A DNA stretch of 64,000 bases from Brienomyrus brachyistius (taxonomy: Eukaryota; Chordata; Actinopteri; Osteoglossiformes; Mormyridae): the NCBI RefSeq assembly GCF_023856365.1, contig NC_064543.1:4930452-4994451 (forward strand), in the 5' to 3' direction. This document shows positions 36,871 through 49,048 of this stretch, piece after piece (the stretch's first letter is position 1; each line of letters starts with the position of its first letter). The position numbers and the translations under genes were made by a program. The notes beneath the pieces are model-generated. The model was not told the DNA's origin. It searched no databases and saw nothing but the letters and a program-made list of their open reading frames with translations.

Positions 36871-37939
36871 GTCACTCAAACAATTAATCAGCAGGACTGC
36901 TGTCCATACCGTAACATGTAACACTGGCAGAGTGTTACGCCGCTTCTGAGGCAATGAGAGACAGTCAGCCCTGCTGACAAGCTGCTGTCCATACCGTAAC
37001 GTGTAACACAGAGTGTTATGCCACCCGACGATACTCAGTCTCTCATGGATCCTTCGTGCTATAAGTAGGACAGAGCTGGTCCCCTGGGGTTCGAGCCACC
37101 CACCCCAGTACTGACCGTGATGCCCAGCTCAGGAAGGGAGGCGTAACAGTGCTTATTTTGGGATACAAAAGCCGAACAAGTTACATACTGCGGATTCCTG
37201 CAGCCAGGAATGTGAAACGCAGAGTGTTGGCTTACTAGACGATGGCAGACTTCGCCATTAAAATAACACTGGGCTCCCGATTTCCATTGTTCCCAGTGTT
37301 CACCTGCTTAGATACGAGTTAAGCACTGGGATTGTGGACAGGGATACTTCCCCTCCTAACCTGCTGGAGATGAGAACCAGCAGCATGGCGGTGACAGAGA
37401 CCCCGCAGACTCGTCACGCCTCCAGCGGTCCACGGGGAGCTAAAACGTGGCGACAGGCTGCTTCCGAAATGAGATTCCTCGCCGTCACATCTGCGCCCTC
37501 ATTGGTCTACCGACTTCATTCTGAGCACTGGACCTTCTCCCCCCCCAGCGATGACATCATATCCTGCGAACAGTGGGGGGTCCTGGCTTCATTCCCCACC
37601 CCTGCTCTTGGTCCTCTGTTAATCTGCTTTTGCTCCTCTGGAGATCCAGAGTTCTGACACTCACACGCATCCCTCACGTCTGACCATGACACCGAGAGCA
37701 TCTCCAGTCTATCCTTCATTTACCCAAAATGCTGTAAGAAAGGGGGGCCCCTAGTTACGGACATAATGATGTCAAACACGTAGAGGGAAGCAATTTATAG
37801 GTGCCACATGCCCAAGATAAAACTGATCTTCTCTACATTATACAATAACGAAATGCACTCAGTGGTCAGGTCCATTATAAGGGGCTTATCATCAGAAACA
37901 CAAAATCTTCACCCTAAATTTTCATTGCCTGGACAAAAG

Positions 37940-38130
37940 TCATGGAGCTGCACCCTGGATGGGATGCCAGTCATTTGCAGGGGGGACACACATTATCTGC
38001 AATTTAAACAAATCAGTTTGCCCAACCGCTGGTCTTTAAGCCACCGGAAAAGGCCCACGCAGAAGAGGGAGAGCAGGCGAACTCCACAGACACACCGCAG
38101 AAGCGGCTTCGCACCTGCAGACCCAGAGGT
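37940..38130 (+). repeat. common fish interspersed repeat, second copy
   Basis: GCACCCTGGATGGGATGCCA, CATTTGCAGGGGGGACACAC, CCCACGCAGAAGAGG and GCGAACTCCACAGACACACC match the order of the repeat at 16150-16470. Confidence 0.6.
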
Positions 38131-39344
38131 GGCAGTAGCACTGGCTACCAATACGCCTTGAGATTGTTCATTCTTGGATACTATAGGACGAGTCGCCCTG
38201 CCGCTTTGGGGGACGACAGCAGCTCGGAAAGTGCAACGGGAGGCAGAAGGAGACAGAGTCTGGCTGCCTCCTTTAAACGGAGAACAACAAGCACATTTTT
38301 ATACGGCCCTTTCATCTGGCAAATCACATTTTAACAAGTGTTTCGCAGTCACATCCTACTGCATTGAAATTCTGACTTTTCCCCACAAAGTGAGGTTCTC
38401 TTTTGTACAGTGGCTCCCGAGCCAAGAGCTGATCGGAGATCAGTTTCTGATCTGTGTACTCGGGGTCCTTCTGCGAGGAGCAGAGGCGTGCCTGGAAGTC
38501 ACACGGAGAAATATTTTTAAAGAGTTTGAGACGTTTACTGACTAACTCCTAAATCTGCAATTCATCAGTGAATTTGTGTAAAAAGAAAACGGGGCACGAT
38601 TCAAGAGAGAGTTCAAGTACAAAAAAATTCAGAAATATTTAATGTTAAGCTTACAAAGCATGCCCCCCCTCAGCTCAGCTGTAACCAGAGCATGCAGACG
38701 CCGTCTGCTAGTGATGACGTAAGGGGGGGGGGGGTTCAAAGCCCCATGTCTGCCAGTAAAGATGCCCGCTGTGGGCAGCTTGAGGGCCACTGTGCTCGAA
38801 CCGTCAGCTTGCTGCGGGGGGTCGTCTCAGCTTAGTCGGGGGACCGAGAAGCCCAGAGCAAGAGGAAGCCTGGGGTGAATGGAAATGCTGCCATGCACGA
38901 GCGGCCGGGATTTGGTCATGTCAGGGATTTAAACACATGTCCCGCCGATTCCCATCCCTTTTGACAAAGCGCCTTCCTGACGAAGTGTGATGAGGGCGGC
39001 ACTGACATCATCTATTATGACAAGGTGAAGCCGTCACACAGTCAGTGCTTAAAACACCTAAAGCTTTATGCGATAAGGGAACAAACACAAGTGTAGCAGC
39101 CTGCGTATTAGCATCAGCTCACTGGCGGAGGAAGGCTGAGCACGGCTGCCTGAAGGGGGCGCTCCGCGTGGAGGGTGGAGGGTGGAGGAGCTCTCCTCAG
39201 ACCATGCCAGCATTCGGGATCAGCGGAAAATGTCAGTGTGCCCATCGTCCCTCGGACGGCAGACTGCCGACGACTCCTGCCAAGTCGCGGTAATAACGGG
39301 CAGGTGAAGTATGGCGAGTCCCGCAGCAGCGGCGACACCCTCTG

Positions 39345-39367
39345 CCCCCCCCCCCCCCCCCCCCCCC
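39345..39367. repeat. poly-C run (23)
   Basis: Twenty-three consecutive C. Confidence 0.95.
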
Positions 39368-40624
39368 GGCGGCAGCCCCGCGTCACGCCGCCATCCTCTC
39401 GCCAGCCTCCACTCCCGCATCTCCCCATGGTTTTCTCCATCTGTGCTGCTTGACGCTCGTTCCAGACACGCTGGCAGGTATCTGTCAAACATCTTCCCTC
39501 ATAACTGATATTGAGGGTTTTATTTTGTAAGATTCATGCTTCTCATAAAGCACTCAATATGCCAATATGATGAATGGCCAAATTACCCCCTCCCCACAAC
39601 ACACAGAACACTGGAGGGATTCTCCCCCAGCCCAGGTCACCCAGCTGTCCCTTCACCCTATAGGGTGTGGGGTCGCGTCAGAACGGAAATAAGAACCACG
39701 CTGATGCCCCTGTAGGTGTGGAGATTCAGGCGCAACCCCCTGGCTCTCAAAGGACGGTAAGCAGGCAGCAACCATCTTGACACCATCTAATGCATTATCA
39801 ATAGATGTGGGGCTTCAAATGGCGACGGTTTGGTAGAGTCAAGGACGAGAGGAGGCAGGACAGTGTATTCAAACAACTGCGTCAGCCAATGCATGACACC
39901 CCGGCGGACAAAACGCACTCCATGCCAGCTGGCCTCCGTCGAGCACGTCTTTGTGAGCTGTGCACTGCCCAAGAGGTCAACTGGCCGGACTGAAGGGCCA
40001 CCAGTCAGAAAAAGAGGATTAGAGCGAGGTTTAGGTCACTCCACCGGCAAGGGCCAAGGGCATCCCAGCCCAGGGCCGGTAGAGCAAGGGGGCGGGGGGG
40101 TTTGGGGGGGGCTGGGGATACCGGCTGCACGACCTTAAGCTGCTCTCCTAAGGAGGACGTGCGCTAAGTAGGCCAGGCCAGAGGGGAAGATTATGGCCAG
40201 AAGGTAAGTCAAGGACGCAGTGCTGGAAGATCCCACATCCCCCCCCGTGAGCCCATGAAGCCGCAGATGTGTGCGATTGGCCGCGTAGCTGGAGGGATTA
40301 TGGGAAGGCGGCAGTAACTCCTTCGTGTGGAGCAGTAAGCGCAGAGCTATACGAGGGGCAGGGCGGCTAGCGTGGTGTGCGGAGATCCTGACGACGCTTA
40401 GTGCGAAGCTGCAATATGCATCTCACCTCAGCAACGACAAAACCGCGACACACGCAGACGCCGGATATCACAGCGCAGACTAGCCAGCATGAGAGCAGCA
40501 CTCTGGGTGCCATTCTATACCATGAGAGATACACAGGATCGCATGGGAAAACAATTAAAAGCAAACAATGAAGATTGCACCAGGTAATGGCACACTGTGA
40601 TATGGGTCTGCATAACGTGGGCCA

Positions 40625-41018
40625 CAGGCGCGCACAGGCACACACACAGGCACAGGCACGCACAGGCACACACACAGGCACAGGCACACACACAGGCACA
40701 CACACAGACACAGGCACAGGCACACACACAGGCACACAGGCACAGGCACACAGGCACACACACAGGCACACAGGCACACACACAGACACACAGGCACACA
40801 CACAGGCACACACACAGACACAGGCACACACACAGGCACACAGGCACAGGCACACAGGCACACACACAGGCACACAGGCACACAGGCACACACACAGACA
40901 CACAGGCACACACACAGGCACACACACAGGCAGGTACACACACAGGCACAGGTGCGCACAGGCACGACAGACAGACAGGCACACACAGACACACAGGCAC
41001 ACAGGCACAGGCGCACAC
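40625..41018. repeat. (CA)n with GGCA interruptions
   Basis: Nearly 400 bases of ACACACAGGC and CACAGGCACA units. Cys/Val- and His/Thr-rich open frames of up to 220 codons here are artefacts. Confidence 0.97.
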
Positions 41019-41250
41019 ATTGTATTCATATTTTTGTGGAGACTATTTATTTTTATAGGAAAAACCTTAATCCCAGCAATGACACCCTAACCCCACCCAG
41101 CCCTAACCTAAACCATAAGTAACTAAACAAAATACAAGACTTTTGGCATTTTTTGTGTTTTGATTCACAGATTTGTATAAAATTGAACTTCCTCTTGTGA
41201 GGACTGAAAAATGGTCTCCACAACATCAAAATAACATGTAATACATACAT
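41019..41250 (+). repeat. CA-linked interspersed element, copy 3
   Basis: Directly after the CA array: TGTATTCATATTTTTGTGG, AAAACCTTAATCCCAGCAAT, TTTGATTCACAGATTTGTAT, CTTCCTCTTGTGAGGACTG and AAATGGTCTCCACAACATC, the same motif order as at 8852 and 25148. Confidence 0.85.
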
Positions 41251-41763
41251 AACCCACACACACGCTCACACAAGCACGCTCACAAACACCGACACCCAGA
41301 CACTCACAGGTACTGTAAATATGGTATGTTTAGCATCTCAAAGGAAACCAAAATAAGCAAATTCTCCAGCCCCACCCCCCCCCGTGTGAAAGCTAACCAA
41401 AAGATAAATGCCCACAAACAAAATGCTCGATAGCAGGTCAACCGATGCCACACCAAAGCCAACCATCGTGGACCTCAGCGGTTCTGCTACTCTTGGACCC
41501 ATTTTCCTTCTTACACTCCTTGGCTGAAGCGGCCCAATTTCCGCACGGGCCTCACAGGGAAGACGACAGCCGCCCCCGGCGCTCCTGAGGCTCAGACCGC
41601 AGGGTGGCCGCCCTCCCCCGCGGTGCCACACCAGGGTGCCTGCCCATGCCACGTCGGGCAAAAAATAGCAACTCGGAATGAAGCTTCATCTCTGCCAGTG
41701 TAGCAGAGAAGCCAGCGGATGGAGGTGAGCAGGCGGGGGGGGAGGGGGGGGGGGCGATCTTAC

Positions 41764-41849
41764 CAGGGTTATCATACAGGGCCACCGGGACCCAGGGCTT
41801 CAGTTGAACGTTCTGCCTGTGAAGTTTCTCCTCCCTCAGGAAGAACGTC
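41764..41849 (-). CDS. unassigned exon-like block (86 nt)
   Basis: On the minus strand a strong acceptor (CTTTCCCTTCTTCGTTCTCAG) precedes 41849 and a strong donor (CCTG, then GTAAGA) follows 41764. Only one frame is open throughout: one base, 28 codons and one base. It reads TFFLREEKLHRQNVQLKPWV and then PVALYDNP, with a split glycine codon at the end. The charged, non-repetitive composition looks like real protein. I do not recognise the family. No matching neighbour exon with the required phases was found, so it may belong to a nested or neighbouring gene, be an unknown alternative exon, or be chance. Confidence 0.35.
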
Positions 41850-42728
41850 CTGAGAACGAAGAAGGGAAAGTGCTTCAGTTAATGAAAAGGCATTTTGTAA
41901 AACTGCCGGCTTCACTTATGACAGGCTGCATTAATGCTTGATCAAACTGACACCCACACACTACATGCCCCCCCCTTCCCATCCTGTTTTGTTACAGGGC
42001 TAAAAAGCAGGCATAGAAAGCAGTCAAATTTGAGTTAAAAGTGAAAGACACCCCCTCAGTGCCCACCCCCTGACCCTCCCCTCGAATCATTTTCTCACAT
42101 CCGAAGCTGAGTACTTTTGTCAAAGGTACAACAGCCGGACCCTTGTGGGATTTGGACGGCAAGCCTTTGCCCTTCCTCCCACCCATTCTCCTGTGTGCGT
42201 AACAAATTAGCAGGGGGGCAGTAAGACTCCCCCAGCACCCGCTCAGCCTGCGGGCAGCAGACAGCAGACGTACTCGTGTGACGACATGGTTTCACACAGA
42301 TCGCGCCATCTGAAGCGGCCTGTAATATTCGCTAAGACGTGCTTCACACCAGCTAATGAGGCAGGATGTGCGGGACTCTCCTCCGCAGCCTTCAGCCGCC
42401 GCACCGCCGAGCAAATGAGCGGAACGGGCCGGGAATAGTGAGTCAATAAAAACACGCGCAGCGCTGGCGCCGTTCCTCTGCAAATTGGTGCTAAAAAAGA
42501 AGCGATGATAATTCTGTGTGCTACTTGGATGGGAGTAATCCAGCATCCAACAAACCCCCCCGAGCCCTCATCCCACATCATTTACAACTTTAGCTGGATT
42601 TAAAGCGATTCCCCAGGTCACGAGGAAGCCAAGATCTGTCATATAATAAGATCAGTTGTGGCAATTTCAAAAAGGGTGGCACAGAGGACAGGATCCAGGC
42701 CCCTATATAGAATAACCAATTAGATTAT

Positions 42729-42772
42729 AAGTGGGTGGGTGGGTAGGATGGATGGATGGATGGATGGATGGA
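42729..42772. repeat. (GGGT)n(GGAT)n microsatellite
   Basis: GTGGGTGGGTGGGTAGGATG followed by repeated GATG units. Confidence 0.95.
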
Positions 42773-42830
42773 ATGAATTCCAAAATTAACACCTGAAAGT
42801 AGACAGCATTATTAAGGAGAGGGCGCCTCT

Positions 42831-42987
42831 GGCTCCTGTAGCTCAACAAGCAGCATTGTGCAAATAAAACAAAGGTTGTGGGTTCAAATCCCAGGAAGCG
42901 CACAAATTGTGACCCTTCACATCTCCATGTTCGCATGTTGGGTACTCCAGCCACCTCTTGCCGTCAGGCTATCTGGCCTACATACAA

Positions 42988-43045
<58 letters not shown>

Positions 43046-43145
43046 GTGCGCGCGCGCATGTGGCCTACAACGGACTGACATCTCATCCAGGGTGTTCCTG
43101 GGATAGGCTCCAGGCTAGTGGTGACCCAGTGGGAAAGGGACAGAT
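42831..43145 (+). mobile_element. tRNA-derived SINE with internal (GT)n
   Basis: A tRNA-like head has a box A-like TAGCTCAACAAG (42839-42850) and a perfect box B GGTTCAAATCC (42881-42891). The body contains a GT tract (about 43001-43041). It ends in CATCTCATCCAGGGTGTTCC, GGGATAGGCTCCAGG and GACAGATGGATAGA, which is a common fish repeat tail. It is not a functional tRNA: the stems do not close and there is no anticodon arm of normal length. Confidence 0.6.
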
Positions 43146-44529
43146 GGATAGAAAAAAAAGGGCCGTCAGTCACAGCTGAGCAGGTGCACTGGGGGAAAGC
43201 GGATACCTTTCTATGGGTTACAGGAGAAGCGGGAGCGGAAACAACCAGTCCAAGACAAGCAAAAGACGCTTCCCCCCAACATTCAGCCAAGGGGTCCTGC
43301 AGCAGGCCGTCTAAATATCTGCCCGTTTGATCCAGACGCAGGTGACAGGACAGGAAGACGAGGGCTGATTACAGCCTCTTCAGAAAGAGCTTTAACGCTA
43401 AAGTTTAAAGGGCCCTGCTGACGATCGTGTGGAAGGCGAGTATGATTTAACCACAACCATCAGATCCCAAAGATCAGGAATACAAAGCATAACATACTTA
43501 AACGTTCCTGTTTCAAATATGCCTTTATAAGACACCTCTTCCTCAGAGAAGGCGGAATTTTTAAGGGAATATTAGCACATTTGGGAAGCTATACCTTCCA
43601 GCGATGTCAGACACTGAGTGGATAATTAACAGATGGACACAGAGCATCATTTTCAGAAATGTGACAGAATTAACACACTGGAGGCATCGGAATAGGTCAG
43701 ATCACACGTACAGTACAGGACCAGGGCAAGGATGGAAAAAGCACAATAAAAGAGGCTTAGTGCTGGGCCTTCTATGCGTAAGACGCAGGCGCTGCGACGA
43801 AACGACATCGCTAAACCTTAAACGACGCTTTAATGCGCTCTCGCAAACCAAGACAGCTGATCTTCACTCATCGCAAATAAAAACACTTTGCGTTTTGTAA
43901 ATACCAGATATAACTGAAACAATATTAAGAGAAGTGATATAAAAAGAGTGATATTTTGTGGATTGAAGCCTATAGCCTCACCTGCAATAAAACGACACTC
44001 TCCTGAGCCCCCCCAGTCCACTACAGCAGCATAAATAATCCCTGAATATGCCCTGCCTTGCTTCCAACCAGCAGGCAAGCACCGATGTAATATTCTTAAA
44101 TGGATATGGATTCAATTACAAAAAGGAATGCAGAAACACATATACACAGAGCCTCAGCCCTCACAGAGTTCTCTGTTGGAAGGTGTTGGGCATAATTTAT
44201 TAACAAACACCAGAAATGACACTTTCAGCTTTCCTAACTTACAGCTATGACAAACAAATAAACAAGTTACACCATAAGAATAACGACGTCACAGAAAAAC
44301 ATTATACTGACCTCTTCACTGTTTTAATGTCCCTCAAAATCTTATCAAGCAGATGTATTTCAATCCGTGCTTTGTCAAGGGCAAGCAACCGAGATCAATT
44401 ATATTAATTATTCATAGGGCTTCAAAGCCTTGTTATAAATCTGGCGAAACAAGTGCATTTAGTCAGTTATAATATACAACAGTTTGTTCAGCTAGACATT
44501 GTGCTCGAAGGGTTTTCGTTAAGCTCGCA

Positions 44530-44610
44530 CATAACAGCACAAAAGCTGTCCCGGGGGATTCGAACCTACTACCCCTGGGTTACACACCTATCGCCGCTGC
44601 CCCGATGCAT
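44530..44610 (-). mobile_element. possible tRNA-derived SINE fragment
   Basis: The minus strand contains GTAGGTTCGAATCCCCC with a perfect pol III box B. No convincing box A was found 30-60 bases before it. Confidence 0.3.
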
Positions 44611-46021
44611 ACAGCGAGTGCCTGTCAGTACTCGGTATTCGCTAGCCTCCATCAGCAAGAAGCAGCCTTGGTTTGCGAACCACAGCTCCCACACCAAGCA
44701 TGAGCAAACATGTCGCAGGAAAAATGAGGACATGTCAGTGATAAGGAAGTGGGCTCCGGTGATGCCCCATGTCTCGAAGCGGGACGGACGCGGAGCCCCG
44801 ATTGTCTGCGGCCAGGCGCCGAACGCCGCCTCTCTCCGCCCCAGCTGAAGGACCAAGTCACGAAACCCAGACATGCAAAGTGCCTTTACAGCCCCTTTCC
44901 CTTCTGCTCTCCTTAATGGTTTCTAATTCACCGTTTAGCTGCTTAAGTAAGTGGTCGTAAAGTTTAAGAAATTAGTATCTGTTTCACCGGCGAACACACG
45001 GTTAGGTAACGTTTTAATTTTATTTATTTAACGGACATTTTGTCCAAAGGGATCCATGAAGCATTTAAGCCAAAAAGTCTAATAACAGGTGCATTATAAC
45101 TGTTAATTAAGGATGCCCAGTGGAAAAACAAGATATGCAATAAAAAACACAATACGCAATAAATACGCATAAAGAACCGTTAAATAAACTATCGAAATTC
45201 CGGATGTTTACGAAACAACAAAAAACATTTAATGTAAGAAGAAAGGATGTCTAACAATCTCAAGACATTTAACTAAAACGGTGACAAATGGCGGATATCA
45301 CGAAACGCGACTTTAAGAGCATATTTAAGCCAGCAGAATCCAGCGCTCACAATGAAAATATATACGACTTAAGGGAAAATAAATATTACCATTACCTTTT
45401 CTTTTTCCAAAAGAACGCTATAAAGCCGATAGTCTTTTTGAGTAACTATAAGCTATTATGTACACACAAGCAGACTGCACATTAGCAACTACTTTACAGT
45501 AAAAGCTTCATTTTCGTGATGAAGGTGGTAAAACTGTCCCACTGTCTGACCGTGTTTGAAGGCGTTGAGCCTGAGATAAAACAGCCTTCTTCATTAAGTG
45601 TTTAGAAGCTTATACGACTGAAAAGTTTGGCATACCGAACCCTGTTTCAAAAAGGATCGGGTCTTTAAAGCGGAGATACAGTCAAAGGCTGATGCGAGCG
45701 CTGCAGCTGGCGGACTTGAGGGCGTTTTCCTGCAGTTGTCAGCCCGTCCTGCGCCCTTTCCCGAATGGGTGCTCCAGCACCCTTACACCAGTCCCACCAA
45801 ACAAGTTTCATCAGCACCGAACTACGCAATCTCTGCGAAACGTACGGAAAGTAGGCAGGCAGCAGCTGAGAGCCATCAGACTCATCCCGGACAATGTAAA
45901 GTTATAAAATAGAGACACAAACACTGGAGCAAAAGCCCCGCCGCGAGGCTTGAAAGTGAGTGAAACGAGCGCTGTCCGGTTCGGCTGAGTAAGTCCCACA
46001 TCGGACCAGTTTCTCCGTGGA

Positions 46022-46055
46022 TGACATTACATTACATTACATTACATTTACATTT
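46022..46055. repeat. (ATTAC)n microsatellite
   Basis: Five or six ATTAC units leading into a short interspersed repeat fragment. Confidence 0.9.
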
Positions 46056-46261
46056 ATGGCAGAAGCGGTGGATCATGCACCAGGGACGCATCCCTCTCGC
46101 GGTAACATGCATCACACTACTGTAACATCGCATCGGCTGCTTACATCGCTGCTCCCCCGCTTCCCTCCAGCTCCTTCTCTCCCTCCCTCATTAGCTCCCT
46201 CCCTCCCCTTGACACAGACATGTCCCTACGTGTAATTTCCTTGCTATTTTCCGCCGCTTAC

Positions 46262-46445
46262 CCGTTCTCCCCCGTCCCTGGCTGGATGGGCTCAGCGCGT
46301 ATTGGTGACTCCAGCGGGCGCAGCGCAGCGGACGGGCGCTCGCAGCCGCTCGGCATCTATTTTTAGGGAACTGACAAAGTGAGGAAGAAGCAGCCGCTTG
46401 TCACTGCGAGGCTCCTCCCTTCATCTGACGGGCTGCGGGCGAGGC
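46262..46445 (-). other. candidate mef2a noncoding first exon
   Basis: On the minus strand a good donor follows GAACGG (GTAAGC at 46261-46256). The 180 bases upstream are CpG-rich and lie about 30 bases beyond a TTTAAA box at 46475-46480. No protein-coding start is implied. The start site is a guess, and splicing from 46262 to 27698 (an intron of 18.6 kb) is inferred. Confidence 0.35.
46357..46366. promoter_or_regulatory. perfect MEF2 binding site CTATTTTTAG
   Basis: Exact match to YTAWWWWTAR. It lies within the candidate promoter or first exon of a MEF2 gene, so autoregulation is plausible. The AT-rich core could also act as a TATA-like element. Confidence 0.6.
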
Positions 46446-46684
46446 GGGCAGCCCTCCGCGCTCGCCGCCGGCCCTTTAAAAAGCCTCGCACTTTGGCTGG
46501 AGCACCGCGCTTTAGTCTCGCTATCGGGATAACTGGTCTTTACAATTATTTGTATGTGTGTATGGGTTTTATTTTATGTGCTTAATAACAGTACGCGCTT
46601 TGTTATTTAAAGTGTAAGCTCTAAAGACTAGGCAGAAAACGGGACTCGGTCGTGAGTTTGCGCAGGACGCGGCTAGCTGGGGCA

Positions 46685-46692
46685 TGACGTCA
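46685..46692. promoter_or_regulatory. perfect CRE TGACGTCA near the candidate promoter
   Basis: Palindromic CREB/ATF site about 200 bases upstream (gene sense) of the TTTAAA box. Confidence 0.5.
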
Positions 46693-46889
46693 TCGGCCTT
46701 AGGTGGCAGGAGCGCTGGAAGCGTTATCACGGTGTATCACCGTGTCAGAGGAGGATCCTGGCGAGGGCAAGATGGGCAGTCACCCAGGGCGGCGTTTTCT
46801 GAGGGGGCGCCGACATGGCAAACACTCATACCCGACAACTATTATCGGCGGTGAAGCTTGCTGGGGCGTCACATGGGCTTTGACCGCTA

Positions 46890-47180
46890 CTTCATTAAGT
46901 GTGTCTTTACTGTGTTCACAGTATGTGTTCACATGTAAGTGTGTGCTTACTGTGTCTTCACTGTGTTTGTGTGTGTGTGTTCATATGTTTATGTTCATGT
47001 GTAACTGTGTTCATTGTGTGTGCATTCAGTGTGTTTATGTGTGTTCACTGTATACAGTGAATATGTGTTTGTGTATTCACTGTGTGTACATTCAGTGCAT
47101 GTTCACTTTGTCTAGAGTGAATATGTGTTTGTGCATTCACTGTGTGTACAATCAGTGTGTGTTCACTGTGTGTGTGGAGA
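46890..47180. repeat. TGTGTTCA-rich degenerate repeat
   Basis: Imperfect units such as TGTGTTTGTGCATTCACTGT and GTGTACATTCAGTGTGTGTTCAC. Confidence 0.8.
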
Positions 47181-48028
47181 TATTGGTCACAGGTGAAGAG
47201 ACACGCCACACTGCTGTGGTAGCTGTTGTCAGGATTAAAGGGCAGTGACCCTCACTGATCATTTCCCGCTGTTCCTGGGCTGATTAGCAGAATAATCTCA
47301 TCCATCCAGACGTGATCTCCAGCACAAGCACATAACTCACTAGCTAGTGTATTGCATAGTAAATATTCTCTTTCTGTTTGACTTAATAGACAATGAACCA
47401 TGAATTTTAAATACCTTTCAAATAGCATGTTCCTGGATTGTCGAGGGTTAGGAACCACCCTGCCCTACAAAAGGTCACCTGTGGGAAAACACCGAGAACA
47501 TTAATAACACTGGCTAATAGCAGTGACCTTCGGTACCCGCGGCTGAACATTTGTCAGTGAAATTACATTTCTCAGCTTCTGGGCAAGGGTTGTAACTGCA
47601 CACTCAACTAAACACAAAACACCTGCTCGCAGCCTTATGGCTGAACACAAGTATCTGCTGAAAACATGGCTTTGAGATACCGAAATGGACTGAGGTTCTG
47701 AACTTCTGGAGTGTTTCAAGTAGACAGTTATCATTACAGTTGTCAGTTTGGGCTCCGGCACAATAAAATAACCTTCCAGCATGATTTTTTTTTCCAACAG
47801 TGACTACGCAGTTCTGCTCTACCGATCAGGTTTGCTCAAAGTAGGCTGAGCAGTCATAAGTATAAATACGGACAAAGAGGCATAGTGAAGAGAACACACA
47901 AACGTCGTAATGTGAGAAGATGGCTGCCTTTTAATTTTTGCCAAACTATGGGTAATAAAATGTGTCTGTTGACAGATCATCTCGTTAAGCTTTATAGTCG
48001 TCTTTAAATGGGCTACATTACTGCCACC

Positions 48029-48042
48029 TGCTGTACTGGAGT
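48029..48042 (-). promoter_or_regulatory. CTCF-like motif
   Basis: The minus strand reads ACAGCAGGTGGCAG, one base from the CTCF core consensus CCASYAGRKGGCRS. Confidence 0.3.
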
Positions 48043-49048
48043 GTCATGAAAAAAAAGCAGAACGCAACAGATTTTAGATTGTATTGATCCTAAGAGCCCC
48101 ACTAAGGGGCCTTCGGTTCCTGATCATGTAGCTGGGAGTCACAGCTGGCGGTTTGAGAGGGGAGGGGGTTTCGAGTCTCACTATGGCTTTTCCCTGGCAA
48201 ATCATTACATTATCAAGTAGAAGTGCATCCCTCCCAAATTAGCATGAATGGAAAGTTACCTATATCAGAGATATTTGTTTTATTACTTTTTATGGGTCTT
48301 ATGTATTCCTCACAGTTTTTGCTGACTGTTAATTGATGTTAAAATATTTCTGATATGGGAACCTTGTATTTCCCAGCTGTTTTGGCCCCCCTCTGCCCCA
48401 CCATGCAGCATTTCTTCTCTGCTGGGGGGGGGAATCTTCCATGGGAAAACTGCAACAATTTCCCCATGGGGGAGAATCCAGAATTCTTAGGAACTTTCCC
48501 GTTGACATGATGCCAGATTATATTGTCGCTGCTTCAGCAGCAGAAAGCGACAGGCATTTTCTGTCAAGCATCTGTCATGTTCCTGTAAGTAAACCACTAA
48601 TGGTGGTTCCTCTAACCTCCATGTCCAAAGGACTCAGTCAAAAACAATCTCAGCCCTGGTTTATTTCAATGGGAACCAGGTCAGATCGATGGATTTACCG
48701 CACAAACAGAGAGTAAAAGATGCACAAATGAAGGCTCAGCTTCATTCTCCCAAAAAGTCCCCATATCTCCCGGGCTTGTGTCTTTACCCCACCCCTGGCT
48801 TCCTGACATTCTTTGCCACGGTTATAAATGATTCTGCCTCTTTTCAGAAACCCACCAATGACGCCAAGCTGCCTGACCCACTCAGTCTGCCTGCACTCCC
48901 CCACCTGCCAACACAAAAAAACCAACTCAAATACGAGTCGTTGTTTGCTTACTTGATGCCTTTTTATCCATCTGTACAGTTTTTCATTTCACTTGAGCAG
49001 ATTAAGTACCTTTAGGAAGGGTTCCAGACCAGTATCAATCACACACTA

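Larger units (their letters stand above)
27699..41763. other. probable first mef2a intron, left part; no gene identified
   Basis: Mostly unique noncoding DNA. It includes a CpG-rich patch near 30.5 kb, a CpG-rich segment near 35.13-35.35 kb, two minisatellites near 36.2 and 36.6 kb, and a (CA)n tract at 40.6-41.0 kb. No coding family recognised. Segments such as 29080-29180 and 42300-42520 look like unique, possibly conserved noncoding DNA, but that needs comparison to show. Confidence 0.45.
41850..46261. other. probable first mef2a intron, right part; no gene identified
   Basis: Contains a SINE, (GT)n, short repeat fragments and unique sequence. At 42300-42520 there is a C/G-rich unique block. 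CpG density rises from about 44.7 kb toward the candidate promoter. Confidence 0.4.
46250..46700. promoter_or_regulatory. CpG-rich candidate promoter, probably of mef2a
   Basis: Dense CpG and GC-box-like sequence (GCGAGGCGGGCAG, CGCGCTCGCCGCCGGCCC), a CTTTAAAAAG box usable on either strand, a perfect MEF2 site at 46357-46366, a perfect CRE at 46685-46692 and an inverted CCAAT box (ATTGG) near 46299. Direction is not certain: features fit a minus-strand start for mef2a, but a plus-strand or bidirectional promoter is possible. Confidence 0.45.
46693..49048. other. upstream region; no gene recognised
   Basis: A TGTGT/CACTGTGT-rich degenerate repeat occupies about 46890-47180. The remainder is unique noncoding sequence. 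A TATA-like TATAAATA is at about 47871. No coding exon was recognised. Confidence 0.4.

Noticed and set aside
39830..40138. Possible LINE reverse-transcriptase C-terminus (HVFVSC motif)
   Set aside because: One weak motif without neighbouring conserved blocks.
40367..41090. Cys/Val-rich and His/Thr-rich open frames of up to 220 codons
   Set aside because: Translation of (CA)n and GGCACA repeats on both strands.
42831..42905. tRNA gene suggested by box A and box B
   Set aside because: Cloverleaf stems do not pair, and the sequence continues into a repeat body: a SINE, not a tRNA gene.
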